Translations under genes and position numbers: made by a program
Part shown: positions 24,466 through 37,300 of the stretch, piece by piece
Layout: each line of letters opens with the position of its first letter
How positions within the stretch are numbered: the first letter of the stretch is position 1
Notes under the pieces: generated by a model
The model's input: only the letters and a program-made list of their open reading frames with translations
What the model was told of the DNA's origin: nothing
The model's database searches: none
Assembly: GCF_965363235.1 (NCBI RefSeq)
Contig: NC_134844.1
Location: forward strand, 87,878,664 to 87,942,663
Direction: 5' to 3'
Source: Mytilus galloprovincialis
Taxonomy: Eukaryota; Mollusca; Bivalvia; Mytilida; Mytilidae
Length of the DNA stretch: 64,000 bases

Positions 24466-24704
24466 TGCTTTATTTTAAAAACACTCCGTCATATTGACAT
24501 ATGAAACAAGAGGTAAATTACAAAATACGATCACACACAATTAAAGAGATAAATAAAACAACTTAAAAATGTAAATATATGCTATGAACAAAGAGCTACC
24601 AAAAATACAGTAAATATAAAATCGATAAAAGACAAAATAACAGTCATCAGAACACATTCGCAACTTGCAAACATGCCTGATAAATAGCAGAGCGCGTACG
24701 ACGT

Positions 24705-25025
24705 ACACAGTTGTAATCCTGGTCTCTAGGATAGATTTTGGACAACCATCATTGTTGATGCTACTGCTGGTGTTGGTTTTCCTCTTTAACGATACACACG
24801 CCCCGTAGTCACCACTTATGTGCTAACATGACATCATTGTTATGGTTATTGTAATAAATAAAATGTTTGAAAACTTACAAATTCCCTACAAATTAGTAGA
24901 ATATCAGAGCCGCATTTGGCGAAATCTTAAGGAATTTTGCTCCTCGATGCATTCGACTTTGTAATCTTTTGTGCCTTCTCAACTTTTTCTATTTTAACGT
25001 CACTGATGAGTTTTTCGTTTTTATT
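24705..25025 (+). mobile_element. Degenerate retrozyme-like repeat
   Basis: Follows the monomer order: GTTGATGCTACTGCTGGTG, ACACGCCCCGTAGTCACCAC, TGTGCTAACATGACATCA, then CGTCACTGATGAGTT. The hammerhead is cut off after CTGATGAG; GACGAAAC and the cleavage site are missing. Confidence 0.55.
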
Positions 25026-26092
25026 ATTGATAAATATGGCGGTTGAGTTTCTTGTTTGAATTATTTCATATTCGGTCACATTGAACCAGTAATGGAAAAC
25101 TAAATAGTACGAGCTTGCTTACTGTTGAAAACTGTACAATGTTCACTCTGTTCACACTTCATTGACAGGGTTTTCTCTGTCACATAAACTGCTGAACAAT
25201 TTATAAAAGAAAAGGAATATAATCAACGCTCAATACGTCTTACGAGCAACCTTAAGATTGATGATTGATATTTGTTTCCGTAACATTGAGAGGTAAATAT
25301 TTCTTAAATGTTCGGAACGAGAACAAATAAACAAAACATATGTGATACATGTTTAGGTATTGTAATAGAGCACGTCTGAGTGGAAAGTGATGAACATTTA
25401 GACTGGTACTTAAAAATAAAAGTATATTGGAAACAAAACCTTTACGAGTTGATTCAAGGCTTTTTGTCGTGTAATATTTTAAGAAGAATTGGGCTTGTGT
25501 CCTAATGCAAAACTTCAAATATTAACACAAAAAACATCAATTTTTGATCGTATTACTATGATGACAGCAATAAAAAGTTAGTTTTATTAGCACTAAATGA
25601 TGATATGTAAAATAAATATCCTATCAACAAAAAAATTATCTTAAAGACTTATGATGTCTTATTAAAACTAAAGGGATCATTATAAGACTATAATATATAT
25701 TTTTTTCGAATTAAAGGTGCGACACATTGACTTACAACTCAAAATGGAAATAGATAACAACATTAATTCAGCTCATAACATTAAACAAAACAACTTTTAT
25801 AGCAACTTGCAACCAACCACAACCAATGGACAACCGGTTCCGAGTTTAGCTGAATACAGATGTTTGAAACACATCTTCCTATCCATTAAACGATGGTGTA
25901 ACAAAATACTGTCATAATCATTTATAATCCAATCAACACACACACACACACACACATATTACAACATCACAAAATGCAAAAAGTACCAATCTAATCTAAG
26001 AGTATTCGATGAACTGAAGGCTAGTTTAATATTGAGTGTGAACTGATCATGCTGATCATTACCAAGTTTTGATATATCTGTCTATAATATTT
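25026..26092. other. Non-coding, with a CA microsatellite
   Basis: (CA)n at about 25937-25955. No gene recognised; small open frames lack support. Confidence 0.5.
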
Positions 26093-26290
26093 ATCAAAGG
26101 TACCAGGATTATAATTTAGACGCGCGTTTCGTCTACATAAGACTCATCAGTGACACATCAACATATTTATAAAGCCAAACAAGTACAAAGGTGACGAACA
26201 AAGGTTAAGGTTATCTATGCCTGGGATAAGAAAATCCTTAGTTTTTCGTAAAATTCAAAGTTTTGTAAACAGGAAATATATAAAAATGAC
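26093..26290 (-). mobile_element. Retrozyme-like repeat fragment with hammerhead core
   Basis: On the minus strand the order is TTTCCTGTTTACAAAACTTTG, CCAGGCATAGATAACC, TTTGTACTTGTTTGGC, then CTGATGAGTCTTATGTAGAC, GAAACGCGCGTC and CCTGGTACC. The hammerhead core (about 26118-26150) is intact. The 3' strand of stem I is lost because ~7 bases after the cleavage triplet are missing. Confidence 0.65.
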
Positions 26291-28435
26291 CACATTAAAA
26301 AAGACGTTCTGGAAGAAAAGTTTCGTGTATCGCAATAAATTAATGTATATTGTATATTGTGTACAACTTAATCAAAGAAAACAAGTGTTAAACTTTGGTA
26401 TTAAGTCAATTAAAACAAAATCATGTATACTGTAAAAAATATAACATCACTAACCAAAATAGTGTGATCACAGAAAAGAATAAAATAAGAGCCTTTATTT
26501 TGCCACTGAAAATGAAAAAAAGTTAATTAATTCAAACCTTTCATGTTAATTGTATTGGTAAATAATCAGGAAAATATTATCTTGACACTTTAACACATTC
26601 AAATCTTCGTAAAAATGTTGGTAGCATCTTATCATATTGTGTAAAGCAGTTGCTCAAAACTAAATATGAAAGAGATATTTCAAAAGAGGATAGTATGGGA
26701 GTTTTTAAATGGAATTAAGACGTTGAAAGCTTCGATGACAGTATGCAAGACACAATTCGAAAATATGAATACCGATGTTCAATAGACTTATTCAAAGGTT
26801 AGCATACCTCCTCCTTTAAAAATGTAAAAAAACAAATATTAAGAAATCGTAGAATCCATGTAGTATAAAGAAAGTTAACAATGTAATTGAAATAGCTCAA
26901 AACATGCATGCGTTATATTTTGAAACGCATGAAATATTTATCGTCAGTAGTAATCGAAATAAAAATATTTGCATATTAAAAGTAAGAGAATTAATTTCAT
27001 ACTAATAAAGATGCTCAAACCATCAAGGAAATCTACTGCATTTGGAAACCAGCAAATGTATTTAACTGATTTAACATCTATTTATATAGTTAGTATTTTT
27101 GATAAAAGAAAAAACACAACACAAAGTCTATTTGTTTTTTGCATACCAACCTCCATGACTTTATTTCCTTTTCAGATCAAAGAGTAGATGTGTGGTATTT
27201 ATTTCTGTTGTAGTCTGTTTTGCAAGTATACCATATACAAAAATGATTACAAATTATTACATAAGTAAATTTCAATAAGCACCATTAATACAAAGCGCAC
27301 AAAGATAAACCAGAAATCGTGAAAACAAAGATAACAAAGAAAGCACATGTTGTGTACCCGTCATCACCATACATTATGAATAATTGATGATTGATGAATG
27401 GATGTTTATCGCCACTTTCATGATAATTGGCTATATCGTAGCGGTAAATTTTTATTGGCAGAGGTACCCGGAGGACCCTGAGAGAACCATTTAACTTCGG
27501 CAGGAAAACTGACATTCCAAGTCAACTGAAATTAGAGTCGAACGTACCTGTTACGTGTGTAGTTTCTAACTTACAACCTCCGACTGGGTAGAAGATGAAC
27601 TTTTCAGACCACTCGGCCAACGCGGCTCCTTCAAATATAGAAATACAAAAAATAAAAAAGAACGCACATAGTACCAATCAGATTTATTATTGCCGATTGC
27701 AGAAACATATTTCTCTAACAAGAATTTCAATTATATTGAAACACTATTTTCTTCACGATATTTTACAATGTTAAAATTTATTTCTTCATAATATTTTACA
27801 ATATTAAAATCTATTTCTTCATGAGATTTTACAAAGTTGCAATGCATTTCTTCAAGATATTTTTGAAATTTTACAAAACGCTTTATCTGATGTCTGATGC
27901 TCGTTGACGGGACGTATTAAAGCATATCGTTGTCCGTCTATCCATCCGTCTGTCGTCAACATGTCGGACAATAACTAAAAAATGTTTTAACCATTGTTCA
28001 TGAAACTTTGGTGAATTGTTTATATCTATTGACGTAAGCTCCCTTTCGATTTTTATAAAGTTTGATTTAACGTTTCGGAGTTTTGGGATTCTATTCATAA
28101 AATGAGGGGGGGGGGGAGTTTACAGTTTTCGGATATTAACTCAAAAATGCATTAAGCAGTTTTCGTAAAACATTGATGACTGATTTGTATCAATTAGAAT
28201 AACCTCTCTCAATTTTTTATTTAATAAATTTCTGTTATGACATTGCGGAGTAATACAACTTAATTCGTTGAAAAAGCGACGGGCGTATCATGCGGTCATG
28301 GCGCAGCTGTCTGTCGTATTCCTGTCCTTCAATTTTGCATGTGTGCTTTGTCTATAAAGTGTATGCAATTTTGTGTTCTATGTTGGCTTAGTTGTTTGTT
28401 TTTTTATAATAATTAAAATTATAGCACACTGTTGA
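26291..28435. other. Non-coding stretch with a 33 bp minisatellite
   Basis: No gene recognised. 27748-27875 holds four ~33 bp units beginning TTTCTTCA (27748, 27781, 27814, 27847). A G-run is at about 28106-28117. Confidence 0.5.
27748..27875. repeat. 33 bp minisatellite, four units
   Basis: Units start TTTCTTCA and continue (C/T/A)GATATTTTACAA-like; exact 33 bp period in the four starts. Confidence 0.75.
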
Positions 28436-28539
28436 TTGCAGTACCCAAATTTTGACATGTTTACCTATTATGTCTGTTTGTTTTCCTTACACATTATGGA
28501 CAATATAATGGCATTTTATTCGACTGTCATGCAAGAGAG

Positions 28540-28760
28540 AGGTTTAGCTACCTATAAACCCAGTTTAATTCTTCATTTTCTACACAAGGAAATGCCTGTA
28601 CCAAGTCAGGAATATGAGAGTTATTTTCCATTCGTTTGATGTTTTTGAGCTTTTGACTCTTGCCATTTGACAATGTTTGATAAGGCATTTTCCGTTTTCA
28701 ATTTTCCGTGGAGTTCGGTATTTTTGTTATTTTACTTTTTACTTTACTCGATGTAGGTGT
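28540..28760 (+). repeat. Dispersed repeat R3, middle fragment
   Basis: AACCCAGTTTAATTCTTCA, CTGTACCAAGTCAGGAATAT, CCATTCGTTTGATGTTTTTG and CCGTGGAGTTCGGTATTTTT, matching 22670-22830. Confidence 0.65.
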
Positions 28761-29160
28761 CGATTTGAAAATCCCGACACTTTTTGGAGAGATTTTAAAT
28801 TGAAAAATTCAACCACTTGTAATGTCTTAAATTCCGAAAATGTAAGTAACAAACATTTAGATAAATTTTGAATCGATTGTCGTTGTGTTGCTGTCTTATT
28901 GAGGAACACAAGATAATTCATTTTATTCATACTTGATACTTTGTTTTAAGGATTATGTGATACATATACGGTTGATTCATACACTTGTAGCTCTTTCTCT
29001 TTCATGAATCAGCTTATATAACAATATTTAGTCTATTTTACATGTTAGCAGCTTATTGATGCTGATACTGATAGTATGCCTTCGATACGATGCTTTGTTC
29101 AGTAACAAAGACATAAATGATCATCTTTTTAAAGATGTTTGTTTTGAGAATTGTCTTTAA

Positions 29161-29877
29161 CAGTCAGGGTCGTTACTTAAAAACAAGTAACTTTTAAAAT
29201 TACCTATATAAGTAATGTTGAAAACGAGGCTATTTTAAAAAATTACTTATATAAGTAACTTTTCTAAATATTATTTTTATAGTTGACCAATTATACAAAT
29301 TTTACTAGTTTTAACAAATTTTTACAGTCATCTGGTTATTTTTCCCATGAAATATAAAATCTAATCCTTCTGAATCACTTATTGCTTTTCTGACTCACTT
29401 ATCTTTGATATCGACGTTTCTTGGTCAAAGCTTGGACTCTTGGGACTATTAAAATATCGTGTTCCTTCAAAATTTTGAAGGTAGACAGATATAAATAGAT
29501 AGAAACTGATTAATTAATTAAGACTTGAAGTTATTTATAATTTGTAACCCAAAACAATTACATATGTTCCTTAAATATGTATTTATACTAATTCTTTCAC
29601 ATATGTACAAAATAACTTATTCAGGTAACATATTTGTCATTATCTTAAAATAACCCTTTATGTCTATTCTCCTCTCAAATCGTACAAATTCTTAAATTTA
29701 TGATATAAAATGATGTAAAATTTCATGAAAACTACATTTTCATGAATTGTTACATTTAGTCCCTAATTCTATTGAAATTAAAAATAACTCTATTGAGTAA
29801 TTTTATATTTTTTAAAAACAAAAATTACCTATATAAGTAACTAAAAAAGTTACTTGTTTAAGTAACGCCCCTGACTG
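29161..29877. mobile_element. 717 bp MITE with ~50 bp terminal inverted repeats
   Basis: Left end CAGTCAGGGTCGTTACTTAA; the complement of the right end reads CAGTCAGGGGCGTTACTTAA. Both continue with ACAAGTAACTTTT and a TATATA(A/G)GTAA block, so the inverted repeats reach about 50 bp. Flanks are TTTAA at 29156-29160 and TTTAA at 29878-29882, a 5 bp target-site duplication. The interior has no open frame of note, so it needs a transposase supplied elsewhere. The superfamily is not settled by eye. Confidence 0.85.
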
Positions 29878-29882
29878 TTTAA

Positions 29883-32060
29883 AGGACGTTTTGTATTACT
29901 TTATTATAATAACCACCACGTATTCAGTCGCATTGGGGTGTATGTTCACTTTTGGACTGGCAGATATGTTTACATCGAATAAACGACGTTTTAGCTTTTG
30001 ATATCGGTAAGATCATTGTGTGATATAATAAAAACAAACACATACATACAACTAAAAGTATCAGTTCAACGAATGCATTTTATTGATACATATGATAAAA
30101 GGTTACAGGAAAGGGCTACTGACACTGATCTAAAACACTGAACATGTGTAACAGTATATCAACCTATAAAACAACTGTATTAATTCATGATTTATACACC
30201 AATATACATATTGTACTGTGTTACAAATTCTACAGATATTCAAAGCTAAACGTTTCATCAAAAACAATGTTACATAAAGCTGCATTACATAATACGACAT
30301 TGTTGATAATGACATACAATATGCATCAAATGGTTCACAAGACAAACTCATACATTTCAGATGATTTAAAGGTACGAATGCAACAGTTATTTTCAAGTGG
30401 AATTGATAAAATCGAATAAATTATATAAACAGAAATGGGGGTTTACGTCATGGATGATTCAAACCTAGACCAAACAACATCTATAATTCAATATAGAGCC
30501 TAAAACAATGCATAAACTTCGCCGAAAACTGTTTTGTCCAGAGGTATACAAGCATTATGAAGTTTACAAAGAGAATTTGTACTATGATACAACACCGTTT
30601 ATAACGTTCATTTTTTTATATAACATTTTAGGATATATTTTTAGCATCAATTCTGATTCATTTTGTTCTTCACAAAAAAAATTGAGTAAGTCGTCAGTGG
30701 ACTTTGGACATCATGGGTAATGATAAGAGTTTGTAATTTAATTTAAATGCTGATGTGGTTGATATTGCAATACGTTGTTAAAAAAACACTGAGGTTCAAT
30801 CACCCTCAAACAAAGTTGCTTGTAGATCGAGTAAGCTTTTCAAATAAGGCTCATTTTCGTATATACAGTTCTTCATAAATTCGTACTGTGACCTTTACTT
30901 GTTCACATCCTTGTCCTTTGGTCTTTGGTTGATAGTTGTTTTATTGGAGGTCATACAACACCTATCTATTTTTAAATGCTTAAATAAATTTAAACAAAAA
31001 AAGATGTACATGGCTACATTTGTAATAACATGAACTTTATAAGGGATATATTTAATAGCAATCAGTTATAGGCTGTCATGAACATTATGCGGGATGTATT
31101 TAATAACTATCAGTAACTTTTCTTGGCTGTCATGAACACTATGCGGAATCTATTCAATAGCAATCAGTTCTAGGATGGACTGTCATTATCATTTCTATTT
31201 ATTAAAGTTATCATCTTATTTGGTTTTTTTTAAATTTCAGGAAATTTAGGTGGCAGATGGGACTGTTTCTATGAGCCAGTATACTGACTGTCACGGAACA
31301 GGGAATATTCCTCATATTAGTAATAATGTCCATTTTGAGGAAAAAACAACGACAGGAACAGTTCAAACCAATTAGAACAAAAGAATGTAAATGAAACTCG
31401 ACCGGCTGTTTCGGACTAACAATATTTATAAAATGTTAATTATGTTTAATTTATTAATTCATATTCAAGTGGTATGTATCCATTTTCCTAACTACCACGT
31501 GTTTCTTAGTCGCCTTAGTTTATCAGGATGTCATCTTGCCAGTATATGTAATCTTATGATCAAAATTAAAAGCAACTAATAACGCATCCTGTCCGGGCTA
31601 TTATCTAAATCTTATTGAATTCAGCAGCATTCAGGACATCATACATTTGACGTAAAGCAAAGGATTGTTCAATATTTTCTGAACATTACAGTGAGGAAAA
31701 ACCTAACTTTCAATGGGAATTTGTTTTCCATTAAATTTTCTAAATTATTTGAAACATACAGTTGCAGAATGGCTCATATATTGCCACTTTATTTGTAATA
31801 ATCTGAATCTATATTGGTCTTTTGATTTAGGAAAATTATATTGTTAATGACACGTTTTTTCAAAAACTATTTACATGAACACAAACCTATGATATGTGCA
31901 TGAATAGCATAATTTTACTCATTTACGAGAGATTAAAAGAAGATAAATGTAAACAAAATAAGTAACTAGCTGTAGTGAGGCCTAATACAAATTCGATGAA
32001 AAAATCATTCACATATAGCTCCTCAATACTTTAGAATTAACTACCAAACGAAATAAATCT
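29883..32060. other. Non-coding stretch
   Basis: No gene recognised. 31030-31190 holds about three diverged ~60 bp units with GGCTGTCATGAACA(T/C)TATGC and ATTTAATA. Opposed open frames at 30130-30419 overlap each other and carry no recognisable domain. Confidence 0.45.
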
Positions 32061-32079
32061 ATATGAACATTTTTGTACT

Positions 32080-32337
32080 TTTAAAAGAAAATGTTTAGAT
32101 TTTTTAAACTGTAAGTGATATATAACAACTCTCTCATGTCTTTTAAATGTTTGTATATTATGTATAAATTTGTTGATTTACAGAAAATAATTTATCGTGA
32201 AAGTTAAATTATTAGTTAAAAAAATTGTAATGTTTGTAATACTTGTTCTGTATGTTTTTTTGTGAGGGCTTCAAGGTAGATTAGTGAATGCTAATTGAGT
32301 CACTCTCTTTAAATAAAGTCATTATTATTATTATTAA
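32080..32337 (+). mobile_element. 3' end of a non-LTR element (LINE or SINE tail)
   Basis: GAGGGCTTCAAGGTAGATTAG, then TAATTGAGTCACTC, TCTTTAAATAAAGTCA and a (TTA)n tail at 32320-32337. A microsatellite tail after AATAAA is typical of 5'-truncated non-LTR insertions. No coding part retained; the left boundary is approximate. Confidence 0.5.
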
Positions 32338-32895
32338 AAACAAATTGCTTGAAAAATAAAAAAGCAATGCGTAAACCCCATATCGCTGACCAAAACATTG
32401 TTGCTGAACTTTTTTGATTTTGATATTACATAATGTATCTTGATGCATTTATTTTATCTTTCATACCTTCAAATTTTGTTTCCTGTTTGCCTTCAACATT
32501 TTGCCCCTTCAGTGTTGGACTTATACTCATTATTGAAGATGTCTGTGATTAACATACCTAATTTATTTGTAAACGTAAGTCCTGTTAAATATGGGATATA
32601 AGGACAGTGTTAGTGTTAAAGTCTGTACAAGTCACATTGGACACTAAAATGTGAATTTTCGAATTACCTAATAAATTGAGGACAAGTAAGAGCTTGACAT
32701 GTGAAGATGGTCACCATTAAAATATATTAACCTCTAGTTGTTTCTTTTTTTTTTTTTTTTGTTACTGTCCTTTTGACTTTTACCCAACATATCCTTTTAT
32801 ATAAATTGTTCATTTGAGAGTATGTTCAGGTTTCATAAAACGTTTGAAACCAAGATATTCTTCAAAACCAATTTCTTCCTGTAGAGTATTTGGAT

Positions 32896-33182
32896 TGATT
32901 TAAGGTTGTACCCAACACTTTCACTAAAATTAATTTGGCTCGTTTAATTTTCATAAAATTTTGTCAAAGTATTTACTTTGACACTTTAACAAAAATATAA
33001 AAAATTAAATATTTTTTTTAACCAACCGTTTTGTCAGAAAAGTTACACTGGTTATATAGCAATTTGACAACCACCAATTTTGATCATTGAGAAGCTTAAT
33101 ATTCCTTTTACAACACAACGTTATTAAAACGTTTAGCTGACTTTACAGAGTTATCTCCCTTTAGTGTTAGGTACCACCTTAA
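32896..33182. mobile_element. TTAA-bordered MITE
   Basis: Starts TTAAGGTTGTACCCAACACT at about 32900 and ends AGTGTTAGGTACCACCTTAA at 33182; one is the complement of the other with two mismatches. About 283 bp, no open frame. TTAA at both borders suggests a piggyBac-type target. Confidence 0.75.
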
Positions 33183-33982
33183 GTAACTTCAGGAAATCCT
33201 TAAATTTGAGATGTGTTATGAAACCAAAATAATTTTCAAAATAATGAAGCTTGTGTGTTACTTACTCTCAAGAACAACAAACGAAACCTTCTTACAAGTT
33301 ACATCCTACAGAGTAACACGTAACAAGGAAGTTCAGTGGACTTTTAATTTATCTATACCTCTTCTACGATGACCAGTAGGTCATTATAGATAAGCCTTCC
33401 AAACCTTATGAATTTTATTCCTTAAGGGATGTACAGTTTCCAACTGTTTAAGAAACTAGAACTATTGAAATAAGTTTCAAAGCATATCAATTTATCAAAT
33501 CATGGAAATGGGAGCAATAAGATGTCATAGCAGAAACAACTTAAAATCCATGTTTCAAGATACCGTGCAACTATTTTTTGTCTTCATTACAGTTTAGATT
33601 TTAAATACTAATTTATTTATGTACATGCCTGATGACATAATATAACATTATTTATGATATATTTAGCCTCAGTTAAAACCTAATATTTTAATGGATATTT
33701 CCTTAGTTTTTACTGTCAAATGACAGTAATGAAATTAAATGTTTTTGTCAGATATATCGTTTTGTTTAATTATATGTTTGCTTTCCGATTTAAGAGTATA
33801 ATAGAAACACACAATAACATGGTAAAAGAATAACAATATTATAATTGATTAAAACTAGTGAATGTTATATTTATTGTTTTGTATTACGTGTGTATTCATA
33901 GTTGTATTTCCTATTTCGTAAACATTTCATAAACATGATGTTTCAAAATATTTCTAGTAGCTACAGATAAACTCATCATAGA
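33183..33982. other. Non-coding stretch
   Basis: No gene or clear repeat seen. A short near-palindrome, TTTACTGTCAAATGACAGTAA, is at about 33709-33729. Confidence 0.4.
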
Positions 33983-34165
33983 TACCAGGACTAAATTTTG
34001 TATATACGCCAGACGCGCGTTTCGTCTACAAAAGACTCATCAGTGACGCTCGAATCAAAAAAAGTTTAAAAGGCCAAATAAAGTACGAAGTTGAAGAGCA
34101 TTGAGGACCAAAATTCCTAAAAGTTTTGACAAATACAGCTAAGGTAATATGTCCTTAAATTTTTA
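33983..34165 (-). mobile_element. Retrozyme-like repeat with intact hammerhead
   Basis: Minus-strand copy of the 3' half of the monomer ending in the ribozyme and CCTGGTATC. Lies in the 3' flank of the esterase gene, on the same strand. Confidence 0.7.
34006..34049 (-). ncRNA. Type I hammerhead ribozyme, best-preserved copy
   Basis: Stem I GCGTCA/TGGCGT (34049-34044 with 34011-34006), core CTGATGA (34043-34037), stem II GTC/GAC with a 7-base loop, GAAA, stem III ACGC/GCGT with no loop bases, and the GTC cleavage triplet ending at 34012. All conserved core positions are present. Confidence 0.8.
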
Positions 34166-34397
34166 ATTTACTTAATATTTCTATAACATCAGCATTAAAT
34201 TGATTCGTGTGTGGCATGGCTTTCTACAGTAAATTCATTGGCTAAACAAATATATTGTTATCGAACTCGTAGTCATGACATAACATTTTTCTTTAAAATA
34301 AACCGAATCCCATCAAAAAATAAAAAAACCTTTAAAACTGAACAAAAATTATTACTGTAAAAGTAGTTTTCAAATAACTCGAAGTTTTATCAGCAAC

Positions 34398-37300
34398 TCA
34401 TTCCATGGTTTCTGTATGACTTCGGGGCAGTTGGGGAGTCCCGTCGGATGGTAATAACGTCTGAAGTGCTGTCCAGAATCGTTTGAAATATTCCAAAAAA
34501 TTATGAGATGACCCCGGGTATATGTTAATCCAAACATTACGATTCATGGTAAAACCAGGGATCTTTGATATCTGAATTGCAGCTTCAACAGTGGACTGTG
34601 TAAGTTTGTTTTCTTCACTCCCTACAATAGACCTTTTATTATTGTTGAGGTTGAAGCTTTTTATATTTTTGTTTACATGTATGTCCTGAAAATTTAACTA
34701 TTCCGTTGGCTATATCTTAATGGATACTAGTAGTCTTTTCTATTTTAAGCATATAACTAGTTTTGTAAAGTGTAATATTTCATGTGTTGTTTTTGAACAT
34801 TTTTTACATTAATTTCATTTAATTTATTAGTCACCTTATGTAAATTTAGATGTGGGAATAATAGTTTGCCAATTGAGACGGGAAGGTGGCACAATATACA
34901 AAGAGCTGATAGATTGTGTCACCTTTGCGACTCAGCTGACATCGGTGACAAATACCATTATATCATTTATATATTTTTTTAAAGATGAAAGAAACAAATA
35001 CTTACCACAATATTGTAATTATAATGTAAATAGTATTGAATTCAATCAAGTAATCAAGTATATTCAACACGAAATTGTGTTGAACTGGAGAAACTCTGTA
35101 GACTTTGAACGTCTATCCTCTTGGTTAAAAAACAACTGTATGTGTATATATATATACATTCTTAGACACTTATATATATATATAAATATATGTCTTTTGT
35201 CCAATATTAACTATATATTATTTGTTAGTCATGTATATCACACATGCTATATTCAATATATATTTGTTATCATTGTCTTATTATCTTCTCTGTAACTATG
35301 TATATGGTTTATGAGAAAAAGATAATTGATTTCATTCATTCATTGTTGACCGTATGGTGACATATAGTTGCTAAAATCTACGTCATTCGTTCCCTGGTTG
35401 ATAGTTGTTTCACTTGCAATCATACCACATCTCTTTATTTTGTATTGTGTATTTAACATGTTTAAGTATACATTTATTTTAAGTTTAGTTCATATGTTAG
35501 GATTCCCAATTGTTATTATGTAGCTTCTCATATATTTAATTAACTTGAATGTTCATACGTTTGTTTGGGGCATCTGCGTGATAGTTAATCAAGAAGTATA
35601 TGTATGCATCAAACGTGGCCTTTAATATTTGTTAATACTTTGATAGAAAAACAAATTTCTGGTAGTTTCAGTTACCTGCATCTAATAATATCTTCTGTGA
35701 GAACCTGCTTTGTTGAAGAGATTGGTTTCTGAGTGTGTGATTTATGAAATGAAAATCGCCATCTGTTAAAGTTGTATTATTTAGCGGCCACCATAATGAC
35801 GGGCTTTGGCAAGCGGCTAATCCAAAAATTGATGATCGTGTCCATGCAGCATAACATGACATCAAGCCACCAAGAGAATACCCCATCACTCCTGTATTGG
35901 GTTGATCTATCAAGATACGGTCATTCGTAAGTTCTCGTACTTTAGGGTAAACCCTGTTTATGAGGAAGTTAAGTAAACGGTCACCAGATCCTTCGATGTT
36001 TTCACGTTTTCCGCATTTTTCTTTCATCAGCCTGTACATTAATAAGAACATTATTACATTAAAACTTCAATCGAATGAATCAAATACATCATGTGACAAA
36101 AACTTTGCAATAGAAAATAAAATTAAGGAATATTATACAAATACGACTGAATCTGCAAACATTAGATCACGGACGAAATGGGCTGAAGACGGTGAAAAGT
36201 CAACTAAATACTTTTCAATTTGGAAAAGAAAAATGGGCAAATTAGGGCAACGTGTAAAACAGAAAACGGTGAGTATAAATGTGACATTGATTCTATCATT
36301 AATGAACAAGTAAAATGTTATACTAAATATTTGCCACAGAAGCTGGGATAAAACATCGGGGAGGGAGGGGACATAATAAATAAGGTAAGCATAGAAGACA
36401 AAGAAATTTTAGATAGAGATAGATATAAATATTTGCAAAGTAGAAAGAAATACTTAAATTACTTAAACAGAAGACAGAACAAATCATTTGGCGAAGATGG
36501 TATAGTTTCATAATTTTATATTTTATACGTAATAAAAGACGATTTCTTTACTTTACTACAAGAAATCTTTAATGATACGTTATTGAGTATTCTCAACATA
36601 AGGGGGTCTTAACCTTATTACATAAAGGAAGAGAAAGGGGGAAAAAATCGGAGACCACTTTCTTTACTAAATTGTGGTTATAGAATTATTGCAAAGATTT
36701 TATCTGAAAGGCTAAAAATAGTATTACCCAAATTATTCATACAGATCAGAAAGGGTTTGTTAAAGAAAGAAATATAAGCGAGGTTAACCGAATGTTTCAG
36801 GACATTATAGAATATATTGACAATGAAGATGAAGAAGGATTTATTTTATTTCTGGATCAACAAAAAGCATTTGATAGGGTTGCATGGGATTGAATTGATT
36901 TTGTACTGGAGAATTCTGAATTGGGGGGGGGGGGGGAATATAGAGCGAGGATCAAAATGCTATTATTTTATGCTTCGTGTATTTAAACCAATGGATTTGT
37001 ATCAAGATACTTTTCGATTACTCGCTCAGCTAGGCAAGGATGTCCAATAGCGCCTCTTTTGTATAAAGGCAACAGTAGTATACCGCTGTTCAATAGTCAT
37101 AAATCGATTAAGCGAAAACAAATCTGGGTTACAAACTTAAACCGAGGGCTATCAACTATCAGAGGAAAACAACGGAATAACAAAAATAATGAACAGCAAC
37201 AAAAACAAACGCCAACATACATAGAAACCGACTATTAGATAGCAACTGCCATATTCCTGACTTGGTACAGGACATTTTAAGAAAAAAAAATGGTGGGTTG

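Noticed and set aside
30130-30419. Two opposed ~90-codon open frames
   Set aside because: Antisense to each other, composition like random AT-rich DNA, no homology recognised.
34852-35295. 147-codon open frame on the plus strand between esterase exons
   Set aside because: No ATG start (GTG), low-complexity IYIYILRHLYIYIN tail, no recognisable domain; lies inside an intron on the other strand.
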